The position numbers and the translations under genes were made by a program. The notes under the pieces were generated by a model. It was not told the origin of the DNA. It saw only the letters and a program-made list of their open reading frames with translations, and made no database searches. A DNA stretch of 64,000 nt, taken from assembly GCA_017744605.1 (NCBI GenBank), contig JAGIAZ010000008.1:138517-202516 (forward strand), in the 5' to 3' direction. This DNA comes from Sphingobium sp. (lineage in GTDB: Bacteria; Pseudomonadota; Alphaproteobacteria; Sphingomonadales; Sphingomonadaceae). Positions 7,484-16,448 of the stretch are shown one piece after another. Each line of letters opens with the position of its first letter. Positions within the stretch are counted from its first letter, which is position 1.

Positions 7484-8809
7484 TTGGAACAGGGGGCACC
7501 GAGCAACGACAGCAACGCGCTGCGGCTGCGGACGGTCATCGCCTGCAATATCGGTGTCTGCCTCGAGGGGTTCGACTTCATCGCCTACACCGCCTTTGCG
7601 GCAATCATCGGCAAGCTCTTCTTTCCCGCCGGGGATGCGCTCGCGGGCGCGTTGCTCGTCTTCGGGGGTTTTGGCGCCGCTTATGTGGCGCGTCCTGTCG
7701 GCGGCCTCTTCTGGGGCGTCTATGCCGATCGCTTCGGGCGCCGCCGCGCGCTGGCGACGATCGCCATGCTCATGGGTCTTGGCACCCTCGGCATCGCGAT
7801 CGCGCCGACCTACGCGGCCGTGGGCATGGTCGCGCCGGTCATCGTCCTCACAGCTCGCCTCGTGCAGGGCTTTGCCGCCAGCGGCGAGTTCGCCAGCGCC
7901 ACCGCGATGCTGGTCGAGCTTGCCCCGCCGGGACGCCGCGCCTTCTATGCGAGTAGCCAGATGGCGGCGCAGGTCGTGACCATTGGCCTCGCGACGGGGG
8001 TGGCAGTCCTGCTATCCGACAATCTGACGCCCGAGGCGCTGGAGAGCTGGGGCTGGCGCTTCGTCTTCGTCCTGGGCGCATTGCTCGCGCCTTTCGGCCT
8101 CTACATGCGCACCCGGCTCGCCGAATCGCCCGTCTTCCTGGCGCTGCAGTCGCGAGGACGCGCGGAGCCTATGCCCATCGGCCATGTGCTGCGCGCCCAC
8201 ATGCGCGCCTTGGCGCAGATCGCGGGCATTGTCGTGATCAGCGCCGCAGCGCTCTATCTGATCCTCGTCTTCATGCCTGTTTTCGCAGGACAGCAGCTCG
8301 GCCTGCCACCGCGCGCTGTCCGGCTGACGATCATCCTCTGTGCATTCGCCGAGATGCCGGTGATCCTCCTTGCCGGATGGATGGCGGATCGCTGGGGCGC
8401 GGCCCGCCTCCTGCTGCTGGCCGCGCTGGCTTATGCTTTGATCGCGCCGCCGCTTCTGGTCTGGCTGGTCCATTCGCCGTCCATGGCGGTGTTTGCGCTT
8501 GTCGAGCTTGCCTGCGCGCTGCTGCTCGGCATGATGACCGGCCCGATGCCGCTCGTCATTTCCGGCCTGCTGCCGGCCAGCGTCCGTTCCAGCGGCATCG
8601 GTCTTGTCTTCAATCTTGTCGGCGCCATTTTCGGTGGTCTCGGCCCGTTCCTCATCACGGCCTATGTCGGCATGACCGGCGATCTGACGGGGCCGGCCTG
8701 GTGGGCGTTGTTCACGGCGCTCGTCGGCGTCTTGGCGGCGGAATATGTCCTGCGCTATGCAAGAGGGGACGGCGCCGTGGGTGCGCCGGATGAGGAGAGC
8801 GTGACGTGA
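7484..8809 (+). CDS. MFS transporter, metabolite:H+ symporter (MHS) type
   Basis: 441 aa, twelve predicted membrane helices. Motif A is 'GVYADRFGRRRALATIAMLM' at about 84-103, after 'YVARPVGGLFWG', which is typical of the MHS branch (ShiA/ProP/KgtP relatives) importing organic acids or osmolytes with protons. 'RLVQGFAASGEFASATAML' is the conserved helix-4 region. Start is TTG at 7484 with GGGAG at about 7472; no ATG fits. The 3' end overlaps the next gene's GTG (GTGA, 8806-8809). Substrate cannot be told from sequence. Confidence 0.85.
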   Translation: MEQGAPSNDSNALRLRTVIACNIGVCLEGFDFIAYTAFAAIIGKLFFPAGDALAGALLVFGGFGAAYVARPVGGLFWGVYADRFGRRRALATIAMLMGLGTLGIAIAPTYAAVGMVAPVIVLTARLVQGFAASGEFASATAMLVELAPPGRRAFYASSQMAAQVVTIGLATGVAVLLSDNLTPEALESWGWRFVFVLGALLAPFGLYMRTRLAESPVFLALQSRGRAEPMPIGHVLRAHMRALAQIAGIVVISAAALYLILVFMPVFAGQQLGLPPRAVRLTIILCAFAEMPVILLAGWMADRWGAARLLLLAALAYALIAPPLLVWLVHSPSMAVFALVELACALLLGMMTGPMPLVISGLLPASVRSSGIGLVFNLVGAIFGGLGPFLITAYVGMTGDLTGPAWWALFTALVGVLAAEYVLRYARGDGAVGAPDEESVT

Positions 8810-9315
8810 AGCCGAAGGTAGCGCTGGAAGACCGGGTCGAGATCGAAGAGCTGATGGCACGCTATGCCTGGGCGCTCGATACGGGCGACTTCGAAGGCTA
8901 TGCGGCCTGCTTCACCGAGGATGGCTGGCTCGAGCATTGGCCGCAGGGGCGCTGCCATGGCCGCGACGGTCTGAAGCGCGCCACGGACTCGCTCTGGTAC
9001 GACAAGCCCGATCAGTATCTCGGCCGCCAGCATCGCATGTCGCAAGTGCTGATGACGCCGGAGACCGGCGCGGAAGGGCAGGGCGACCGGCCCGGCGTGC
9101 GGATCAAGTGTTTCTGGTCGATCCTTCAGCACGACGTCATCACCTTCGAGAACCGTGTCTTCGGCATGGGAACATGGGATACGCTGGCGGTGAAGGAAGC
9201 CGACGGCGAATGGCGCCTCAAGAGCGTCTATGTCGATCTATGGATCAATGGCCAGGTCCCCTGGGTGGGCGAGCCGCGCGCCTGGAGCCGCAACCAGTCG
9301 GCTGCTGCGGAATAA
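8806..9315 (+). CDS. SnoaL-like (NTF2-fold) protein
   Basis: 169 aa. The N-terminus 'VALEDRVEIEELMARYAWALDTGDFEGYAACFTEDGWLE' is the standard opening of SnoaL_4-type NTF2-fold domains, whose members are isomerases, dehydratases, hydroxylase subunits or small ligand binders. A conical alpha+beta barrel is expected. The GTG start overlaps the stop of the MHS transporter, so the two are co-translated, and the protein may act on the imported compound. No catalytic residues can be assigned safely. Confidence 0.8.
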   Translation: MKPKVALEDRVEIEELMARYAWALDTGDFEGYAACFTEDGWLEHWPQGRCHGRDGLKRATDSLWYDKPDQYLGRQHRMSQVLMTPETGAEGQGDRPGVRIKCFWSILQHDVITFENRVFGMGTWDTLAVKEADGEWRLKSVYVDLWINGQVPWVGEPRAWSRNQSAAAE

Positions 9316-9361
9316 CTATCCATTTCCAATGCTCTTGCCTTCGCAGGAGCACTGCGGCGGA

Positions 9362-10942
9362 TCACCGCTCCTTGGTGGCGCTGAACGCGATCTCGGGATT
9401 GCGCTCGGCCTGATAGCCGACATCCCATGCCGACCGGGCCAGGAAGACGGGATTTTCGTCGCGGTCCCTTGCCATGTTGGTGCGGTTGATGCTGGCGAAG
9501 CTTTCGATGGTGCGCGCCTCGCCGCCCAGCCAGCGGGCGGTATCGAACGGCGCCGGCTCCAGCGCCGCCTCGACCTTATACTCGGCCTCCAGCCGCGAAA
9601 TCAGCACGTCGAGCTGGAGTTGGCCCACGACGCCGACGATCCACTGGCTGCCGATCTCGGGATAGAAGACCTGGATGACTCCCTCTTCGCTGAGATCGTC
9701 GAGCGCCTTGCGGAGCTGCTTGGTCTTGGTCGGGTCCTTCAGCGCGATGCGGCGCAGGATTTCGGGTGCGAAGTTCGGCAACCCCGTAAAGCGCACGTCG
9801 GCCTTCTCGCTCAGCGTGTCGCCGACGCGCAGCGTGCCATGATTGGGAATGCCGATGATGTCGCCGGGCAATGCCTCGTCGGCGATCTCGCGGTCCTGCG
9901 CGAAGAAGAGGATCGGCGAATGCACCGCGATCGGTTTGCCGCTGCCCGATGGCGTGAGCTTCATGCCGCGGCGGAACTTGCCGGAGCACAGGCGCATGAA
10001 GGCGATGCGGTCGCGGTGCTGCGGGTCCATATTGGCCTGCACCTTGAAGATGAAGCCGGTGACATCGCCGCGTTCGGGTTCGACCGGCGCGGGCTCGGCC
10101 GGCTGGGTGCGCGGCGGCGGCGCATGAGCCGCCAGCGCCTCGATCAGCTCACCCACGCCGAAGCGCTTGAGCGCCGATCCGAAATAGACCGGCGTCAGGT
10201 CGCCGTGGCGATAGGCGGCGAGGTCGAAATGCGCATAGCCGCCCTGTGCGAGCTCGGCTTCTTCGCGTAATTTGGAAAGCCCATCGCTCGAAAGCAGCTC
10301 GGCGAGTTTCGGATCGTCGAGGCCGCTCAGTTGCGTGAAGCTGCCGTCGAACTCCTTGCTCGGCCCGACCGGCTGCATCAGGCGGTCGGTGGCGAAGTCG
10401 TATATGCCCTCGAACGCGCCGCCCATGCCGACCGGCCAGCTCATCGGACATACGTCGAGCGCCAGCTTGTCGGCCACTTCATCGAGGATCGCGAAACCGT
10501 CGCGGCCTTCGCGGTCGACCTTGTTGACGAAGGTGATGATCGGGACCGAGCGGAGGCGGCAGACCTCGAAGAGCTTCAGCGTCTGCGGCTCGATGCCCTT
10601 GGCCGCGTCGATCACCATGACCGCGCTGTCGACGGCCGTGAGCGTGCGGTAGGTGTCTTCCGAGAAATCCTCGTGGCCCGGCGTATCGAGCAGGTTGAAG
10701 GTGATGACGCTGCCATCGGGCTGGGTGCGCTCGAAGGTCATGACCGAGGAGGTGACCGAAATGCCGCGCTGCTGCTCGATCTTCATCCAGTCCGATCGGG
10801 CGCGCCGGTTGGCGCCGCGCGCCTTCACCTCGCCGGCAAGATGGATCGCGCCGCCGGCCAGCAGCAGCTTCTCGGTGAGCGTGGTCTTGCCCGCGTCGGG
10901 GTGGGAGATGATCGCGAAGGTGCGACGGGATGCGATGGACAT
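9362..10942 (-). CDS. prfC: Peptide chain release factor 3
   Basis: 526 aa, full family length. Translational GTPase: G1 'SHPDAGKTT' at 13-21, switch region with 'RGISVTSSVMTF', G3 'DTPGHEDF' near 86-93, G4 'NKVDREG' near 139. Domains II and III follow, with 'FKVQANMDPQHRDRIAFMR' and 'QWIVGVVGQLQLDVL' as in RF3. RF3 releases RF1/RF2 from the ribosome after peptide hydrolysis. Start is ATG at 10942. It faces the SnoaL-like gene convergently, with only 46 bp between stops. Confidence 0.96.
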   Translation of the reverse strand: MSIASRRTFAIISHPDAGKTTLTEKLLLAGGAIHLAGEVKARGANRRARSDWMKIEQQRGISVTSSVMTFERTQPDGSVITFNLLDTPGHEDFSEDTYRTLTAVDSAVMVIDAAKGIEPQTLKLFEVCRLRSVPIITFVNKVDREGRDGFAILDEVADKLALDVCPMSWPVGMGGAFEGIYDFATDRLMQPVGPSKEFDGSFTQLSGLDDPKLAELLSSDGLSKLREEAELAQGGYAHFDLAAYRHGDLTPVYFGSALKRFGVGELIEALAAHAPPPRTQPAEPAPVEPERGDVTGFIFKVQANMDPQHRDRIAFMRLCSGKFRRGMKLTPSGSGKPIAVHSPILFFAQDREIADEALPGDIIGIPNHGTLRVGDTLSEKADVRFTGLPNFAPEILRRIALKDPTKTKQLRKALDDLSEEGVIQVFYPEIGSQWIVGVVGQLQLDVLISRLEAEYKVEAALEPAPFDTARWLGGEARTIESFASINRTNMARDRDENPVFLARSAWDVGYQAERNPEIAFSATKER

Positions 10943-10968
10943 GGGCTTCGTTTCGACTTTCCAACCCC

Positions 10969-11047
10969 GTCATCCCCGCGAAAGCGGGAATCCAGGTGGC
11001 GTTAAGCCGCGCCTGTGATTCTGGAGTCCCGCTTTTGCGGGAATGAC
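10969..11047. repeat. Inverted pair of short palindromic repeats
   Basis: Arm one (10969-10995, GTCATCCCCGCGAAAGCGGG then AATCCAG) and arm two (11021-11047) are reverse complements with three mismatches in 27 bases. Each arm itself contains a small hairpin (CCCGC-GAAA-GCGGG and CCCGC-TTTT-GCGGG). The whole could fold as a large stem-loop between the aldose epimerase gene and prfC. This is a REP-like repeat type common in sphingomonads; a related copy lies inside pheT. Confidence 0.75.
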
Positions 11048-11067
11048 GGTTGATTTGAAGGCGGCCC

Positions 11068-11934
11068 TTACCCTCGAACCAGCCTAACGTCCATGCCCCA
11101 GCTTTGCGCCTCTCCAGGGCGGATCCTGACGATGCCCGGCTTGTCCCAGATCTCGCCCGCGAACCCGACGGGATCGGCGATGCCGGCCCAGGGCTCGATG
11201 CAGACGAAGGGGGCGCCGGGCTTGGTCCAGATGCCGAGATTGGGCATGTTCTTCCAGCCGATGCGGAGGCATGGAAAACCCTCCACGCCATAGACGACAT
11301 GGTCGCTGCGTACATTTTCCCAGATCAGCGCATCGTCCGTGAACAGATCGTCGCGCAGGCCGAGCCGCCGACCATCCAAGGGGCTTTGCCGAGGATCGGG
11401 CGCGATGAGATTGTTCGAAAGCTGCCGGAGTGCCTCGGGCTCCTCCCGCGCGAAGGTGATGCCATGCGCATCACGTGGAGCGCCATAGGGCAGGGGCCAC
11501 GCAAAGGCTGGATGAAAGCCGAAGCTGGCCGGCATGTCCGCTTTGCCGTCATTGGCCGTCCTGATATCAATGAACAGTGTCGCCTCCTCCAGCGTGAAGG
11601 CGACATCCAGCGTGAACGCGAAGGGAAAGACGGCGCGCGTCGCCTCATTGTCGGACAAGCGCATGGCGACCCGGCTCACGTCGCGCTCGAGAAGTTCGAA
11701 CGTCTGGCGCCGGGCGAAACCATGGCGGGGCAGCTCATATGTCTTGCCGTCGAGGCGATATTTGCCACCGGCCAACTTGCCGACGATGGGGAAGAGCAAT
11801 GGCGCGCGACCCGTCCACCAGGTCGGATCGCCGTTCGTCATCAACTGGTGCCCGTCAGCGTCCTTGAGGCTCGAAAGTTCGGCGCCGAGCGGGTTGATCG
11901 CGGCAGACAGGTGGCCAGAAGTGATTTTAATCAT
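11068..11934 (-). CDS. Aldose 1-epimerase family protein
   Basis: 288 aa. The sequence runs 'ITSGHLSAAINPLGAELSSL' at the N-terminus, then 'PTWWTGRAPLLFPIVGKL', 'HGFARRQTF', 'SFGFHPAFAWPL' and 'CLRIGWKNMPNLGIWTKPG', the pattern of YihR/LacX-type aldose 1-epimerases, including the conserved HGFAR and GFHPAF histidines. They interconvert anomers of sugars or phosphorylated sugars. The ATG at 11934 is chosen because an upstream in-frame start would overlap the end of pheT. It is 40 bp after pheT and may be co-transcribed with it. Confidence 0.85.
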   Translation of the reverse strand: MIKITSGHLSAAINPLGAELSSLKDADGHQLMTNGDPTWWTGRAPLLFPIVGKLAGGKYRLDGKTYELPRHGFARRQTFELLERDVSRVAMRLSDNEATRAVFPFAFTLDVAFTLEEATLFIDIRTANDGKADMPASFGFHPAFAWPLPYGAPRDAHGITFAREEPEALRQLSNNLIAPDPRQSPLDGRRLGLRDDLFTDDALIWENVRSDHVVYGVEGFPCLRIGWKNMPNLGIWTKPGAPFVCIEPWAGIADPVGFAGEIWDKPGIVRIRPGEAQSWGMDVRLVRG

Positions 11935-11974
11935 TGACGGCGCGTCCAATCCGAATGGCGATGGGGGTATTTGG

Positions 11975-14443
11975 CTATCCGCGCAGCACGCCACCCATCC
12001 TGGCTGCAGCTGCCACCACCTTGTCGGCGACGGCTTTCAGTTCCTCGTCGGTGAAGCTCTTCTCGCCCGGCTGGAGCGCGATCTCCACGGCGAGGCTCTT
12101 CTGCCCCTCCGGCACGCCCTGTCCGGCAAAGAGGTCGAACAGCCGGGCCTCGACGATGGTTCCCTTGTCGGCGCCCCGCACGGCGCGCACCAGCGCATCG
12201 GCCTCGACCGTTTCTGGCACGAGGAAAGCGAAGTCGCGCGTCACCGCCTGCAGCGTGGGCGGTGAATAGAGCGCGCGCATGAAGCCGGCCTTCTTCTTTG
12301 CCGGGATCGCGTCGAGCATGATCTCCGCGGCCACCACCGTGCCACCCAGATCGAACGCCTTGGCGATGCGCGGGTGCAGCACGCCGTAGCGCGCGACGAT
12401 CGTCTTGGGTCCGAGGCGCAATGTGCCGGACTGGCCGGGGTGATACGCCTCTCCCGCTTCGCCCATCATCTGCAGGTTCGCGACCGGTGCACCGGCCGCC
12501 GCCAGGATCGCCAGCACTTCGGCCTTCACGTCGAAGGCGTCGAAGCCCTGTGCCTTGCCGGTCTGCCAGCCACGCGCGCGCTTCTCGCCGGCCATGACGA
12601 GGCCGAGCGTCGGCTGTTCGTGGCTGCTGCCGTCTCCGGCCCGGAAATAGCGCCGGCCCAGCTCGAACAGGCGGATCGACGCGGCGCCGCGGTCGGCATT
12701 GCGCCGCGCGGCGGAGAGCAATCCGGCGAGCAGCGTCGGGCGCATGACCTTCATGTCCTCGCTGATCGGATTGGCCAAAATCCAGTCGCCGCCGCCGAAG
12801 GGCGCGGCTTCGGCTTCCGAAATGAAGGACCAGTTGATCGCCTCGTTGAGCCCGCGTGCGGCGGCCGCGCGGCGCGCGCGGCGCTCGATCATCTGCAGCG
12901 GTGTGGCGGTCGGCTTCGCGACACCGTCAGTGCGGGGAAGCGGCGTCGACGGCAGCTTGTCCAGCCCCTCGATGCGGATCACTTCCTCGACGATGTCGGC
13001 CGTGCCGTGAACATCGCGGCGCCAGCTTGGGGCGGTGACATTCCAAATCTCGCCAGCCTCCCTCACGCCGTCGCCCCGGACTTGATCCGGGGTCCCGCTT
13101 CCACGGGCATGACGAGAAATTGTGAAGCCGAGCCGCGCGAGAATGTCCGCCTGGCGCTCGGCCGGGACGCTCATACCTCCGAGGTCATCGACCATTTCCG
13201 GCCTGTATCCCGGGACGACATTGGGTGCGGTGGGCGGGGTGCCGGCGCGGGTGATCGCGCTCGGCTGGCCGCCGCAATGATCGAGCACCAGCTTCGTCGC
13301 GATAGCAAGACCGTCGTCGAGGAAGGCCGCATCGACGCCGCGTTCGAAGCGCTGGCGCGCATCCGATGTGAGGGCGAGCTTCTGTCCGGTCCGCGCGATG
13401 CTCTCGGGCGAGAAATAGGCGCACTCGATGATCACGTCGGTCGTGCCCTCGGACACGCCGCTATGCTCGCCGCCCATGATGCCGCCAATGTCGTGCACTG
13501 CCTCATTGTCGGCGATGACCGTCATCGTCGCGTCGAGCGTGTAGGTCTTGCCGTTGAGCGCGAGCACCTGCTCGCCGTCCTTGGCCTTGCGCGCGACCAG
13601 GCCGCCATTGAGCTTGGCCTTGTCATAGACGTGCAGCGGCCGGCCGAGATCGACCGAGACGAAATTGGTGATGTCGACCAGGACCGAGATCGGCTTCTGG
13701 CCGATGGCCTTCAGCTTGGCGCTCATCCAGTCGGGCGCCGCGCCATTCTTCACGCCGGACACGGCCTGCGCATAGAAGGCCGGGCACCCGTCGGGATCGT
13801 CCGTGCGCACGTCCGGCGCAGGGCCATCGCCCGGGATGGGATCAAGATTCGCCATGCGGTAGACGCTGGCCAGCGGGTTCAGCGTGCCGAGACCCTTTGC
13901 CGCGAGATCGCGCGCAATCCCGCGTACGCCCATGCAGTCTTGCCGATTGGGCGTGATCGAGACATCGATGACCGGGTCATCGAGATGCGCATAATCGGCG
14001 AAAGCCGTGCCCACCGGCGCATCGGCGGGCAGCTCGATGATGCCTTCATGATCGTCGCCCAATTCGAGCTCGCGGGTCGAGCACATCATGCCGTTGGATT
14101 CGACGCCGCGGATCGCGGCCTTGCGCAGCACCATGCCGTTGGCGGGCACGGTCGCGCCTTCGATGCCGAACACGCCGACCAGGCCCGCGCGGGCATTGGG
14201 CGCGCCGCACACGACCTGCAGCGGATTGCCGTCACCCTGGTCGACCGTCAGCACTTGCAGCTTGTCGGCTTGCGGATGCGGCGCGGCGGTCAGCACCTTG
14301 GCGACCTTGAAGCCCTTGAGCTTCTCGGCGGGATTTTCGACCCCCTCGACCTCCAGGCCGATGTCGGTGAGCGCGGCGAGAATCTCGTCCAGCGACGCGG
14401 TCGTGTCGAGATGTTCCTTGAGCCATGAAAGGGTGAACTTCAT
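11975..14443 (-). CDS. pheT: Phenylalanyl-tRNA synthetase beta subunit
   Basis: 822 aa. Begins [14 protein letters not shown], followed by an EMAP/OB tRNA-binding domain (about 40-150, 'VLTAAPHPQADKLQVLTVDQG'), B3/B4 domains (about 210-400), B5 (about 405-490), the catalytic-like core and the C-terminal FDX-ACB anticodon domain ('YSPPTLQAVTRDFAFLV'). ATG 14443 has GGGAGGG about 8 nt upstream. Residues about 435-460 ('SRHARGSGTPDQVRGDGVRE') are unlike the usual B5 sequence and are encoded by a palindromic repeat inserted in frame (13067-13115). It forms the alpha2-beta2 enzyme with PheS. Confidence 0.96.
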   Translation of the reverse strand: MKFTLSWLKEHLDTTASLDEILAALTDIGLEVEGVENPAEKLKGFKVAKVLTAAPHPQADKLQVLTVDQGDGNPLQVVCGAPNARAGLVGVFGIEGATVPANGMVLRKAAIRGVESNGMMCSTRELELGDDHEGIIELPADAPVGTAFADYAHLDDPVIDVSITPNRQDCMGVRGIARDLAAKGLGTLNPLASVYRMANLDPIPGDGPAPDVRTDDPDGCPAFYAQAVSGVKNGAAPDWMSAKLKAIGQKPISVLVDITNFVSVDLGRPLHVYDKAKLNGGLVARKAKDGEQVLALNGKTYTLDATMTVIADNEAVHDIGGIMGGEHSGVSEGTTDVIIECAYFSPESIARTGQKLALTSDARQRFERGVDAAFLDDGLAIATKLVLDHCGGQPSAITRAGTPPTAPNVVPGYRPEMVDDLGGMSVPAERQADILARLGFTISRHARGSGTPDQVRGDGVREAGEIWNVTAPSWRRDVHGTADIVEEVIRIEGLDKLPSTPLPRTDGVAKPTATPLQMIERRARRAAAARGLNEAINWSFISEAEAAPFGGGDWILANPISEDMKVMRPTLLAGLLSAARRNADRGAASIRLFELGRRYFRAGDGSSHEQPTLGLVMAGEKRARGWQTGKAQGFDAFDVKAEVLAILAAAGAPVANLQMMGEAGEAYHPGQSGTLRLGPKTIVARYGVLHPRIAKAFDLGGTVVAAEIMLDAIPAKKKAGFMRALYSPPTLQAVTRDFAFLVPETVEADALVRAVRGADKGTIVEARLFDLFAGQGVPEGQKSLAVEIALQPGEKSFTDEELKAVADKVVAAAARMGGVLRG
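13067..13115. repeat. Palindromic repeat inserted in frame inside pheT
   Basis: The stretch contains CCCCGGA-CTTGA-TCCGGGG (13074-13092), then CCCGC-TTCCA-CGGG and GCATGACG, matching the layout of the dispersed sphingomonad repeat also seen at 10969-11047. It replaces or extends a loop of the PheT B5 domain with a Gly/Arg-rich segment while keeping the frame open. Confidence 0.7.
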
Positions 14444-14565
14444 GCCGAAACCCTCCCTGGCAAACACCGTTTGGCTCGGGCGAAGTCGAGAACCTGCCCG
14501 ATGACGCCACGCGTGTCTCGACGACGCTCGACACGAACGGGGAGGGTGAGGATGTGGTCGCTCAT
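14440..14565 (-). CDS. Possible 41-aa ORF bridging pheS and pheT
   Basis: The ORF ([20 protein letters not shown]...) starts at an ATGA overlapping the pheS stop (14562-14565) and ends at an ATGA overlapping the pheT start (14440-14443). It contains an imperfect inverted repeat (TCGGGCGAAGTCGAGA 14476-14491 with TCTCGACGACGCTCGA 14516-14531) typical of sphingomonad dispersed repeats. The peptide is basic and may have no function; its value may lie in carrying ribosomes from pheS to pheT. Confidence 0.35.
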   Translation of the reverse strand: MSDHILTLPVRVERRRDTRGVIGQVLDFARAKRCLPGRVSA

Positions 14566-15656
14566 GCGCCGACTCCCCCGCTCAGCGTGGGCACGTCCAG
14601 CGCCGAGAATCCGTAATGCTTGAGCCAGCGCAGGTCGCCGTCGAAGAAGGCGCGCAGATCCTCCATGCCATATTTGAGCATAGCGAGGCGGTCGATGCCG
14701 CAGCCGAAGGCGAAGCCCTGCCATTCAGCGGGATCGAGCCCGCAGGCCGTGATCACCTTGGGGTGGACCATGCCGGACCCAAGCACTTCCATCCAGCCTC
14801 CATTGTCATCGTCTCCATGGCCGCCGATGACGCGCTTGCCCTTTTCCCAGGTGAAGCCGACGTCGACCTCGGCCGAAGGCTCGGTGAAGGGGAAGTAGCT
14901 GGGGCGCAGGCGCAGGACGATGTCGTCGCGCTCGAAGAAGGCCTTGAGGAAGGTCTCCAGCGTCCATTTGAGGTGACCCATGTGGATGGCCTTGTCGATG
15001 ACCAGGCCCTCGATCTGGTGGAACATCGGCGTGTGGGTCGCATCGCTGTCCGAGCGATAGACGCGGCCCGGCGCAATGATGCGGATCGGCGCGGGCGTCG
15101 TCATCATGGTGCGGATCTGCACGGGCGAGGTGTGCGTGCGCAGCAGCATGTCGCGGCCTTCCCCATCCTTGTCGGGGAAGTAGAAGGTATCGTGCATCGC
15201 ACGGGCGGGATGCGTCTCGGGGATGTTGAGCGCCGAGAAATTGTGCCAGTCGTCCTCGATCTCCGGGCCGGTCGCGACCGCGAAACCCAGATCGGCAAAG
15301 ATCTCGGCCAGTTCGTCCATGACCTGGCTGACCGGATGGATGCTGCCCTGCGGCACGGCTTCCGCGGGCAACGTCATGTCGATCCACTCGGCGGCCAGCC
15401 GCGCTTCCAGTGCCGCGCCTTCCAGCGCCGCCTTGCGCGAGGCGATGGCGTCGGTCACGGCTTCGCGCAGATCGTGGATTTCCGGGCCCTTGCTTTGCCG
15501 CTCCTCGGGCGTCATCGCGCCGAGCGTCTTGAGCAGGCCGGTCACGACGCCGCTCTTGCCCAGCGCGCCGACGCGCAGGGCTTCGATGGCATCGGCCGTT
15601 TCGGCCGCGGCGATGTCGGCCAGCAGGCCGCTCTTGAGATGAGAGATTTCAGTCAT
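14562..15656 (-). CDS. pheS: Phenylalanyl-tRNA synthetase alpha subunit
   Basis: 364 aa. N-terminal coiled coil (about 1-90) that contacts tRNAPhe, then the class II aminoacylation core: '[49 protein letters not shown]' (motif 1 region), '[14 protein letters not shown]' and '[25 protein letters not shown]' (motif 2), '[25 protein letters not shown]' (motif 3). It charges tRNAPhe together with PheT. It is followed by pheT after a 118-bp spacer containing a small coupled ORF. Start ATG at 15656. Confidence 0.97.
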   Translation of the reverse strand: MTEISHLKSGLLADIAAAETADAIEALRVGALGKSGVVTGLLKTLGAMTPEERQSKGPEIHDLREAVTDAIASRKAALEGAALEARLAAEWIDMTLPAEAVPQGSIHPVSQVMDELAEIFADLGFAVATGPEIEDDWHNFSALNIPETHPARAMHDTFYFPDKDGEGRDMLLRTHTSPVQIRTMMTTPAPIRIIAPGRVYRSDSDATHTPMFHQIEGLVIDKAIHMGHLKWTLETFLKAFFERDDIVLRLRPSYFPFTEPSAEVDVGFTWEKGKRVIGGHGDDDNGGWMEVLGSGMVHPKVITACGLDPAEWQGFAFGCGIDRLAMLKYGMEDLRAFFDGDLRWLKHYGFSALDVPTLSGGVGA

Positions 15657-15717
15657 CGGGTCGGTCCGCTAGCCTAAATCGGTGAAGACGGGAAGGTGCT
15701 TGCGCTGCCCTCCATGC

Positions 15718-16344
15718 TCAGTTGCTGCGCGTCAGCAGCAGTCCGCCGAAGCCGAAGAACATGGCGCCGGTCGTCCGGTTGAACAGCCGCTGCCGCCGCA
15801 CCGGCCGCAACCAGGCCGCGAGACGCGCGCCGCCGATGGCATAGACGATGTACCAGAAGGTATCGATCGCGGCGAAGCCGCCGACCAGAATGGCAAGCTG
15901 CGAGCCATAGGGCCGCGATGGATCGATGAACTGCGGGAACAGCGCCGCCGCGAAGATGATCAGCTTCGGGTTGGAAAGACCTGTCAGCAGCCCGGCCCGG
16001 TAGAGCGCGATGCGGGAGGGGGCGGGCAGCGGCTCGCCCTGTTCTGCGTCCGATGCCGAGACCGGGCTGCGCCAGGCCTTCCAGCCGAGATAGACGAGAT
16101 AGGCCGCGCCGGCGATGCGCAGCATGTCGAACAGCTCCGGCACGGCGCGCAGCACCGCGCCGAGTCCGGCGGCAGAGGCCAGCAGGCAAAGGAAAACGGC
16201 CGTCAGCAGCCCGGCCATGGTCGCCGGTGTGCGATTGAGGCCATGCTGCACCGAACTGGCCATGACGTGCAGCATATTGGGGCCCGGCGTCGAGCAAATC
16301 AGGCAGACCGCCGTTACGTAAAGCCACCAGGTCTGCAGGGCCAT
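15718..16344 (-). CDS. LysE/RhtB family amino-acid exporter
   Basis: 208 aa with about six membrane helices. 'CLICSTPGPNMLHVMASSVQHG' near residues 14-36 carries the conserved PGPN signature; 'GAAYLVYLGWKAWR' and 'GLLTGLSNPKLIIFAAALFPQFID' are the typical helix-2/3 and NPK motifs. Family members export lysine, threonine, homoserine lactones or related compounds. A GGAGGCAGGCA ribosome site precedes ATG 16344. It lies after the rplT terminator and 61 bp before pheS on the same strand. Confidence 0.9.
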   Translation of the reverse strand: MALQTWWLYVTAVCLICSTPGPNMLHVMASSVQHGLNRTPATMAGLLTAVFLCLLASAAGLGAVLRAVPELFDMLRIAGAAYLVYLGWKAWRSPVSASDAEQGEPLPAPSRIALYRAGLLTGLSNPKLIIFAAALFPQFIDPSRPYGSQLAILVGGFAAIDTFWYIVYAIGGARLAAWLRPVRRQRLFNRTTGAMFFGFGGLLLTRSN

Positions 16345-16397
16345 TGCCTGCCTCCTTCATAATGGTGCCGCATGGGTCGCGGCTGGGTCGAAAACAG

Positions 16398-16429
16398 AAA
16401 GGGCGCCGGAGAGGTCCCCGGCGCCCTTT
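16398..16429 (-). terminator. Rho-independent terminator of rpmI-rplT
   Basis: A perfect 12-bp stem, AAAGGGCGCCGG (16398-16409) with CCGGCGCCCTTT (16418-16429), and an 8-nt loop. On the minus strand it is followed by CTGTTTT. It lies 20 bp after the rplT stop. Confidence 0.85.
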
Positions 16430-16448
16430 GATCTCATGTGCTGATCGC

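Noticed and set aside
12374..14428. 684-codon open frame on the plus strand opposite pheT
   Set aside because: It is the antisense shadow of pheT, has no family resemblance, and arises from high GC codon bias.
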